Positions 8,077 through 12,651 of a DNA stretch of 12,651 bases are shown here, one piece after another. Location: NCBI GenBank assembly GCA_023436605.1, contig JAEZIQ010000077.1:1-12651 (forward strand), read 5' to 3'. Numbering within the stretch: position 1 is the first letter of the stretch; the number at the start of each line of letters is the position of its first letter. The stretch is from Actinomycetes bacterium (GTDB lineage Bacteria > Actinomycetota > Thermoleophilia > Solirubrobacterales > 70-9). Position numbers and translations under genes: made by a program. The notes under the pieces were generated by a model, which saw only the letters and a program-made list of their open reading frames with translations, was not told the origin of the DNA and searched no databases.

Positions 8077-9237
8077 ATGAGTTTTCGATTCACAACCGCA
8101 GGCGAGTCCCACGGACCGGGGCTGGTCACCATCGTCGAAGGGCTCCCGGCAGGCCTCGAACTCGACCGCGAGACGCTGGACCGGGACATGGCGCGTCGTC
8201 AGCTCGGTCACGGCCGTGGCGGTCGCATGAAGATCGAGACTGACCGGGTCGAAATCCGGGCCGGCGTTCGGCACGGGCAGACCATGGGTGGTCCGGTCGC
8301 CGCGCTGGTCGCCAACAAGGACTACAAGAACTGGGACGAGCGGATGAACCCGTGGCCGATCGAAGGGGAGATCCCGCCGGTCACCATGCCGCGACCCGGT
8401 CACGCCGACCTGGTCGGCATGTGGAAGTACAAGCACGACGATCTGCGGCCGATTCTCGAGCGGGCAAGCGCCCGCGAAACCGCCGCTCGCGTCGCGGCCG
8501 GCGCGATCGCCCGTGCTTTCCTGACCGCGGTTGGAGTGACCGTCCGTAGCCACGTCACCCAGATCGGGTCGGTAGTTGCGCCCGAGAGGGAAGACTTGGG
8601 GCCCGAGGATTTCGAAGGGGTCGATGATGATCCGGTCCGCTGCCTCGACCCCGAAACTTCGGCGGCGATGGTCGAGGAGATCAACGTCCTCCGCAAGAAG
8701 AATGAAAGCCTCGGTGGCACCTTCGAGGTGCGGGTCTTCGGTCTGGTCCCCGGGCTCGGGAGTCACATCTCCTGGGAGGACCGGCTCGATGGTCGTCTCG
8801 CTCAGGCGATCTGCTCGATTCAGTCGATAAAGGGCGTCTCGATCGGCCAGGCGTGGGATGTGGCCGGCCGTCCCGGTTCGGAAGCCCACGACGAGATCTT
8901 CTACTCGGAGGAGCGCGGCTACTACCGCGAAACCAACCACGCGGGCGGCCTTGAAGGCGGCATGACCAACGGGATGCCGCTCTCGGTCCGGGCCGCGATC
9001 AAGCCGATCTCGACCATGACCAAGCCTCTGCGTTCGGTTGACACCGCGACCAGGGAGCCCGCCCAGGCCCACAAGGAACGGACCGACTCGACGGTGGTTC
9101 CGGCCGCTGCCGTGGTCGGCGAGGCGATGATCTGCCTGGCGATGGTCAAGACCTACCGCGAGAAGTTCGGCGGCGACCACATCGACGATGTGCTGGCTGC
9201 GATCGACGCCTACAAAGAGCGAATCGGCTGGCGATGA
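8077..9237 (+). CDS. aroC: Chorismate synthase
   Basis: Converts 5-enolpyruvylshikimate 3-phosphate to chorismate using reduced FMN, the last step of the shikimate pathway. I chose the ATG at 8077 (386 residues) because the protein then begins MSFRFTTAGESHGPG, exactly the family N-terminus; the in-frame GTG at 8050 would add nine residues with no homology-like character. Motifs: GESHG at 9-13 with catalytic His12, GHGRGGRM (44-51), RPGHADL with the second catalytic His109, ERASARETAARVAAG (128-142), NHAGGLEGGMTNG (287-299) and RTDSTVVPAAAVVGEAM (335-351). No ribosome-binding site is visible, consistent with a very short leader. It is the first gene of a four-gene unit; its stop overlaps the next start in ATGA. 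Confidence 0.98.
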   Translation: MSFRFTTAGESHGPGLVTIVEGLPAGLELDRETLDRDMARRQLGHGRGGRMKIETDRVEIRAGVRHGQTMGGPVAALVANKDYKNWDERMNPWPIEGEIPPVTMPRPGHADLVGMWKYKHDDLRPILERASARETAARVAAGAIARAFLTAVGVTVRSHVTQIGSVVAPEREDLGPEDFEGVDDDPVRCLDPETSAAMVEEINVLRKKNESLGGTFEVRVFGLVPGLGSHISWEDRLDGRLAQAICSIQSIKGVSIGQAWDVAGRPGSEAHDEIFYSEERGYYRETNHAGGLEGGMTNGMPLSVRAAIKPISTMTKPLRSVDTATREPAQAHKERTDSTVVPAAAVVGEAMICLAMVKTYREKFGGDHIDDVLAAIDAYKERIGWR

Positions 9238-10781
9238 TCTGTCTCGTCGGGTTCATGGGCGCCGGCAAGTCGACGGCCCTGGTCGAACTCGCCGCGCACG
9301 GCCTTCACTCGGTTGACGCCGACTCGCTGATCGAAGAGCGGGCCGGACGGCCGATCGCGCAGATCTTCGAGAGCGACGGCGAAGCGGCATTCCGCGAACT
9401 CGAGCGCGAAGTGGTGATAGGGGCTCTGGCCGATCCCTCGATCGACGTGCTTGCGCTCGGTGGCGGAGCCGTCGAATCCGAGGCGATCCGGGAAGCCCTT
9501 TCGGTTGGTGCCCACACCGTCGTCTGGCTTGAGATCGGCGCCGAGGCATCCTGGCGCCGGGTCCGCAACTCGAACCGCCCCCTGGCCCGCGACGAGAACG
9601 CTTTCCGGGCCCTGTTTGCCCGCCGGCAGACGCTCTACGACTCGGTTGCTGACGCGATCCTGCCGGGAGTGGCCCGAAGGATCTGGGACCGGGCCTACGA
9701 CGCGGTAAGGAGCCTGGAAGAGCTGCCTGAGGGGACGAGGATGTTCTGGGCGACCAGTTCCGGCGGCGAGTACCCGGTCTATGTGGGTCGCGAGCTGCTC
9801 GGTTCACGGCTATTCGCCGACGGATCGCCGGCCATGCCCGGCCAGGGCCGCTCCTTCTGCTTCACCGACGACGCGGTCGGCCCGCTGTACGCCGACCGCA
9901 TCGGTGAGCTGACCGGCACGGTGAGCGTGCCCCCCGGCGAGAGCGCCAAAACAATGGTCCAACTCGACGAATCGCTGCGCGAGATGGCCCGGGCCGGGGT
10001 GACGCGGGCCGACCGCCTGATCGCCCTGGGCGGGGGTGTGGTCGGTGACCTTGGTGGTTTCGCCGCCCACACCTACCAGCGCGGAATTCCCGTCGTCCAG
10101 GTGCCGACCACCCTGGTCGCCCAGGTTGACTCTTCCTACGGAGGCAAGACCGGGGTGGACCTGCCCGAAGGCAAGAACTACGTGGGGGCATTTCACCTGC
10201 CGTCGGCGGTGATCAGCGACGTCGACACCCTGGCCACCTTGCCTGAGGCCGAACTGACGGCCGGCATGGCCGAAGTCGTAAAGACCGCGCTGCTGGCCGG
10301 TGGCGGACTCTGGGACGAAGTCGCCGCCCTCGAACCGGGCGAGATTCTGGCTCGGCCTGACCTTGTCTTCGAATGTGCGCGCTACAAGTGCTCGGTGGTC
10401 GCCGCCGACGAACGGGACACCGGTCTTCGCGCCCAGCTCAACCTGGGTCACACGGTCGGGCACGCGATCGAGTCGGTCACGAAATACGAGCGCTACCGTC
10501 ACGGCGAAGCGATCGCTCTCGGCCTGCTTGCGGCGCTGCGACTTTCCGGGGCTGACCCGCTCCGCGAAGAGGTCCGGGAATGGAACCTCCGGCATGGGCT
10601 GCCGGTCGAGCTCGATCCCGCCGTCGATCCGGCGGCAGTGGTCGAGGCGGTCCAGTTCGACAAGAAGAAGACATCCCGAGGGGTAGGCTTCGTTCTCTTG
10701 GAAACCCCCGGACAGCCTCTGATCGACCGACCCGTTGACGACGGTGCCATTCTCGCCGCGGTCAAGGAACTCAAGACATGA
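9234..10781 (+). CDS. aroKB: Bifunctional shikimate kinase / 3-dehydroquinate synthase (AroK-AroB fusion)
   Basis: A 515-residue fusion of two non-consecutive shikimate-pathway enzymes. Residues 1 to about 165 are shikimate kinase: Walker A GFMGAGKST at 6-14, DAD at 28-30, AFRELE with Arg54, LGGGAV at 75-80, the lid NRPLARDE with Arg115, and ARRQTLY at 129-135. Residues about 175-515 are dehydroquinate synthase: VPPGESAKT (232-240), ALGGGVVGDLGGFAA (264-278), PTTLVAQVDSSYGGKTGVD (291-309), AEVVK (Glu347, Lys350), NLGHTVGHAIE (His406, His410), RHGEA (His423) and QFDKKKTSRG (474-483). The zinc site is expected from Glu347 plus His residues of these motifs. Tyr302 replaces a usual Val in SSVGGK. 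AroK-AroB fusions are known, for example in Thermotoga maritima. The start overlaps the aroC stop by 4 bp. An internal in-frame ATG at 9741 with a good Shine-Dalgarno could yield AroB alone. Confidence 0.97.
   Translation: MICLVGFMGAGKSTALVELAAHGLHSVDADSLIEERAGRPIAQIFESDGEAAFRELEREVVIGALADPSIDVLALGGGAVESEAIREALSVGAHTVVWLEIGAEASWRRVRNSNRPLARDENAFRALFARRQTLYDSVADAILPGVARRIWDRAYDAVRSLEELPEGTRMFWATSSGGEYPVYVGRELLGSRLFADGSPAMPGQGRSFCFTDDAVGPLYADRIGELTGTVSVPPGESAKTMVQLDESLREMARAGVTRADRLIALGGGVVGDLGGFAAHTYQRGIPVVQVPTTLVAQVDSSYGGKTGVDLPEGKNYVGAFHLPSAVISDVDTLATLPEAELTAGMAEVVKTALLAGGGLWDEVAALEPGEILARPDLVFECARYKCSVVAADERDTGLRAQLNLGHTVGHAIESVTKYERYRHGEAIALGLLAALRLSGADPLREEVREWNLRHGLPVELDPAVDPAAVVEAVQFDKKKTSRGVGFVLLETPGQPLIDRPVDDGAILAAVKELKT
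9729..9743 (+). promoter_or_regulatory. Possible internal ribosome-binding site and start for separate AroB
   Basis: GAGGGG at 9729-9734 sits 6 nt before an in-frame ATG at 9741-9743, the codon for Met170, exactly at the junction of the kinase and synthase halves. Starting here would give a 346-residue AroB of near-canonical length. Most genes in this window have poorer Shine-Dalgarno sequences than this one. Whether it is used cannot be told from sequence. Confidence 0.35.
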
Positions 10782-11227
10782 GTCGCGCCAGCAACCGGAT
10801 CGCGGTGCTTCACGGGGTTAACTTCGACGTTCTGGAGAAACGCGACCCCGAGCTCTACGGGGGCGTCAGCCTGGCCGAACTCGAGTACCGGATCGGCGGC
10901 TGGGCCAGCGAACTGGAACTCGAGCCGATCTTTTTCCAGACCAATTCCGAGGCCGAGTTCTGCGGCTACCTCCATCGCGTCTCCGAAACCGCCGACGGGG
11001 CGATCATCAACGCCGGAGCCTGGACCCACTACAGCCGTGCGATCGGTGACGCCCTGGCGGTCGATCCCGTGCCGACCGTGGAAGTACACCTCTCCGACGT
11101 CGAGCACCGGGAGGAGTGGCGCAAAGTCTCCGTTTTCGACGGGCTGGTCGAAGCGAAGGTGTTCGGCAAGGGCATCGACGGCTACCAGGAAGCGCTGCGA
11201 ATCCTGGCCGACCGGCTTGGCGTATGA
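10778..11227 (+). CDS. aroQ: 3-dehydroquinate dehydratase, type II (divergent)
   Basis: Dehydrates 3-dehydroquinate to 3-dehydroshikimate, step three of the shikimate pathway, as a dodecamer in characterised relatives. Its 149 residues fit type II enzymes. The pattern of catalytic residues is kept: HGVN with Asn15, KRDPELYGG with Arg22 and Tyr27, the FFQTNSEAEF stretch (52-61), IINAGAWTH with Asn78 and His84, EVHLSD with His104, and HREEW with Arg111. The wording is unusual, however: HGVNFDVLE replaces the common NGPNLNLLG, and AWTHYS replaces the common AYTHTS. It therefore looks like a distinct subfamily rather than a degraded copy. A Shine-Dalgarno AAGGA at 10764-10768 lies 9 nt before the ATG, which overlaps the aroKB stop by 4 bp. 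Its place beside aroB, which makes its substrate, supports the call. Confidence 0.92.
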   Translation: MSRASNRIAVLHGVNFDVLEKRDPELYGGVSLAELEYRIGGWASELELEPIFFQTNSEAEFCGYLHRVSETADGAIINAGAWTHYSRAIGDALAVDPVPTVEVHLSDVEHREEWRKVSVFDGLVEAKVFGKGIDGYQEALRILADRLGV

Positions 11228-12300
11228 GTGACCGCGGGTCCCGGCTGGCCGGGATGCTCGCTGATGCGGGACCGGAAGGGTCGGCGCTCGATTCCTATCT
11301 CGTCACCAACCTGGTCAACGTCGAGTACCTGACCGGGTTCACGGGAACCAACGGTGCCTGCCTCGTCTCGGCCGACCGCCGCGTTTTCCTCACCGACTTC
11401 CGTTACGCCGAAAGGGCGGCGGCAATCGAAGGCTGGGAAGTCGAGATCGTTTCCGGCCTCTGGCTCCAGGGCCTGGCCGGTCACCTCGCGGGAAAGGTCG
11501 GCTTCGAGGACGACCAGGTCACGGTCCGGTTCAGAAGCCAGCTCTCGGAGGCCGCTGAAGGCGCCGAACTGATCGAAGCGGGCGGCAAGGTCGAGACCCT
11601 GAGAAGGGTGAAGGACGCCGATGAGATCGCGAGGATCGCGGCCGCGGCGGAGATGACTGACGAGCTCTACCGGCTGTTGATCGAACGCGGTCTCGCCGGC
11701 AGCACCGAAGCTGAAGTCGATGGTTGGCTGACCGCCTGGATGCGCGAGCAGGGCGCCGAGCCTTCGTTCCCGCCGATCGTCGCTTCCGGCCCGAACGGGG
11801 CATCCCCGCACGCCGAACCGGGCCCCCGGGAGATAGGCCGAGGCGAACTGGTCACGGTCGACATGGGCGTGAAGCTGGACGGCTACTGCTCGGACTGCAC
11901 GAGGACCTTCGCCACCGGATCCGAGGCGGATCTGGATGAACTCAGCCGGGAGATCTACGAGGTCACGTTGAGAGCCAACGAGGCTGGCCTGGCGGCGATC
12001 CACGCCGGTGCCCTGGGCACCGAAGTCGATCAGGTAGCCCGCGCGGTGATCAGCGACGCGGGCTTCGGCGAGAACTTCGGGCACGGCCTCGGTCATGGAG
12101 TCGGGCTCGAAGTCCACGAGGCACCTCGCCTCGGACCGAGCAGCAAGGACGAGCTCTTGTCCGGCGAAGTGGTCACGGTCGAACCGGGCATCTACATCTC
12201 CGGGGCGACCGGCGTGCGGATCGAGGACCTGGTGGTGGTCGGCCCCGACGGGGTAGACCGGAATCTCAGTTCGGTCCCCAAGAATCTGACTTTCGTCTAG
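11224..12300 (+). CDS. pepP: M24-family Xaa-Pro peptidase (PepP/PepQ-like)
   Basis: Dinuclear-metal peptidase of the creatinase/prolidase fold that removes or cleaves residues next to proline; cytosolic. The ATG at 11224 overlaps the aroQ stop by 4 bp and gives 358 residues; the in-frame ATG at 11116 lies inside aroQ and is rejected. An N-terminal creatinase-like domain (about 1-125, with NVEYLTGFTGTNG at 32-44 and FLTDFRYAERA at 55-65) precedes the M24 domain. The five metal ligands can be placed by spacing as in prolidase: Asp213 in TVDMG, Asp224 in CSDCTRT, His291 in GLGHGVGLEVHE, Glu320 in VEPGIY and Glu334 in RIEDL. Aminopeptidase P versus dipeptidase activity cannot be decided. It is the last gene of the aro unit, and a hairpin starts 2 bases after its stop. 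Confidence 0.94.
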   Translation: MSDRGSRLAGMLADAGPEGSALDSYLVTNLVNVEYLTGFTGTNGACLVSADRRVFLTDFRYAERAAAIEGWEVEIVSGLWLQGLAGHLAGKVGFEDDQVTVRFRSQLSEAAEGAELIEAGGKVETLRRVKDADEIARIAAAAEMTDELYRLLIERGLAGSTEAEVDGWLTAWMREQGAEPSFPPIVASGPNGASPHAEPGPREIGRGELVTVDMGVKLDGYCSDCTRTFATGSEADLDELSREIYEVTLRANEAGLAAIHAGALGTEVDQVARAVISDAGFGENFGHGLGHGVGLEVHEAPRLGPSSKDELLSGEVVTVEPGIYISGATGVRIEDLVVVGPDGVDRNLSSVPKNLTFV

Positions 12301-12301
12301 C

Positions 12302-12321
12302 CGGCGGGCTTCGGCCCGCCG
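12302..12321 (+). terminator. Hairpin terminator after the aro-pepP operon
   Basis: CGGCGGGC-TTCG-GCCCGCCG is a perfect 8-bp GC stem with a UUCG tetraloop, directly after the pepP stop codon. Only scattered T follow (a TTT at 12330-12332), so it is not a textbook intrinsic terminator, but hairpins with weak T-tracts are common in high-GC actinobacteria. It may also protect the 3' end. Confidence 0.75.
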
Positions 12322-12414
12322 CGATTCAGTTTGCCGCTCTTCGCACGGGGCGGCCCGAATGATTCCCGATCGCCGAGCGCCCCGGGGCGGAACGCATCGT
12401 TTGTCACGATCCCC

Positions 12415-12420
12415 TATAGT
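12415..12420 (+). promoter_or_regulatory. Candidate -10 box
   Basis: TATAGT matches the sigma-70-type TATAAT at 5 of 6 and stands out in very GC-rich surroundings. No good -35 hexamer lies 16-18 bp upstream; TTGTCA at 12401-12406 is only 8 bp away. If used, transcription would start near 12427, in the middle of the adjoining palindrome. Confidence 0.4.
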
Positions 12421-12436
12421 GTGATCACCGTCACAC
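12419..12436. promoter_or_regulatory. CRP/GlxR-type binding site
   Basis: GTGTGATCACCGTCACAC contains TGTGA-N6-TCACA with matching flanking G and C, a perfect half-site match to the consensus of CRP-family regulators (E. coli CRP, mycobacterial Rv3676, corynebacterial GlxR). It overlaps the last two bases of the candidate -10 box and would cover the start point, which predicts repression of that promoter; activation of another promoter further down is also possible. The regulator itself is not in the window. Confidence 0.65.
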
Positions 12437-12548
12437 AGACGACGTTGCTTCTGTCGCGAGTGGGGAGGGGACTCCGGAGCAATTGGCGAGGGAGTTTTGA
12501 GGAGAGAGGTGCAGACGAGTAGACCGGCCTGAGGGGGCCGGTCTTTTC
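12427..12548 (+). ncRNA. Candidate short transcript (small RNA or terminated leader), about 120 nt
   Basis: Inferred from a -10 box and CRP-type site at the left end and a strong intrinsic terminator at the right end with no convincing gene between. Within it, ACAGA and TCTGT (12434-12438 and 12449-12453) can pair, CTCCGGAG is self-complementary, and a purine-rich stretch (12483-12509) would be unpaired. I do not recognise any known riboswitch or RNA family. It could also be a leader for a gene beyond the window, or simply a backup terminator for the upstream operon. Confidence 0.35.
12521..12548 (+). terminator. Intrinsic terminator
   Basis: AGACCGGCC at 12521-12529 and GGCCGGTCT at 12536-12544 form a perfect 9-bp stem around a 6-base loop, followed by TTTTC counting the last stem base. 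This is the best intrinsic terminator in the window and works on the plus strand; in the other direction no T-run follows. Confidence 0.82.
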
Positions 12549-12651
12549 ATTGCATCAATCCACTACGCACAAGCTCGCCGGCCCCGAAACCCCGACGAGA
12601 CCAGCCAGTCGATCCCGGTGGGTCGGATTTCCGGCGTCTCCAACGGAAATC

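Larger units (their letters stand above)
12322..12651. other. Non-coding region at the right end
   Basis: No convincing gene lies in these 330 bases. A 63-codon plus-strand frame (12331-12522) has no ribosome site, no recognisable protein character and spans the promoter-like elements. The region holds a 12-bp palindrome centred on CCCCGGGG (12378-12389), a -10 box, a CRP-type palindrome and a terminator, each listed or discussed separately. After the terminator, 12549-12651 shows no clear plus-strand start; a minus-strand frame ending at 12563 is open to the edge but too short to judge. Confidence 0.6.

Noticed and set aside
8074..9180. 368-codon minus-strand open frame opposite aroC
   Set aside because: Full-length chorismate synthase lies on the plus strand; the antisense frame shows no domain character.
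9810..10595. 261-codon minus-strand open frame opposite the AroB half
   Set aside because: The AroB motifs on the plus strand account for this sequence; no independent evidence for the antisense frame.
11182..12117. 311-codon minus-strand open frame opposite the M24 peptidase
   Set aside because: All five peptidase metal ligands are encoded on the plus strand in correct spacing.
12378..12389. 12-bp palindrome CGCCCCGGGGCG
   Set aside because: Short and pure GC, expected by chance in this composition; no second copy or promoter relation seen.
12331..12522. 63-codon plus-strand frame in the right-end region
   Set aside because: No Shine-Dalgarno, mixed composition, and it would run through the -10 box and CRP-type palindrome; not protein-like.
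1..12651. Search for mobile elements, CRISPR repeats, tRNA/rRNA genes and phage genes
   Set aside because: None seen: genes are conserved housekeeping types packed in operons with uniform composition.

Overview
The window is a high-GC, gene-dense chromosomal segment whose content and layout suggest an actinobacterium, most likely of the Thermoleophilia/Solirubrobacterales type. That placement is inferred from codon bias, gene order and the AroK-AroB and NifU-MnmA fusions; it is not proven by a marker gene. Nothing in it looks mobile: no transposases, integrases, tRNA or rRNA genes, CRISPR arrays or long repeats were seen.

Layout. (1) 1-951, minus strand: a short-chain dehydrogenase running off the left edge, divergent from the next gene across 48 bp. 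(2) 1000-7557, plus strand: a tight cluster of tRNA thiolase (mnmA, fused to a NifU/IscU-like Fe-S scaffold domain), alanyl-tRNA synthetase (alaS), RuvX/YqgF nuclease, endolytic transglycosylase MltG and shikimate dehydrogenase (aroE). Gaps are 12 and 20 bp, followed by 4-bp and 1-bp overlaps, so this is probably one operon. (3) 7547-8005, minus strand: a small membrane-anchored protein with a cupredoxin-like tail, overlapping the 3' end of aroE and divergent from aroC. (4) 8077-12300, plus strand: aroC, an aroK-aroB fusion, aroQ and an M24 Xaa-Pro peptidase, each start overlapping the previous stop in an ATGA. A strong UUCG-capped hairpin follows directly. (5) 12301-12651: a non-coding stretch with a good -10 box, an 18-bp CRP/GlxR-type palindrome and, about 100 bp later, a second hairpin with a T-run. 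It reads like a short stand-alone transcript or an attenuated leader.

How the genes work together. AroE, AroC, the AroK and AroB activities, and AroQ cover five of the seven shikimate-pathway steps; DAHP synthase and EPSP synthase (AroA) are not here. The first cluster joins tRNA wobble modification and charging to a DNA/RNA-processing nuclease and a cell-wall enzyme, a mixed housekeeping grouping of the kind actinobacteria often have around alaS-ruvX-mltG-aro.

Most notable points: the NifU-MnmA fusion, whose scaffold domain has lost its third canonical cysteine while the MnmA domain has gained one; a well-placed internal ribosome site at the AroK/AroB junction; and the CRP-box/terminator unit at the right end.
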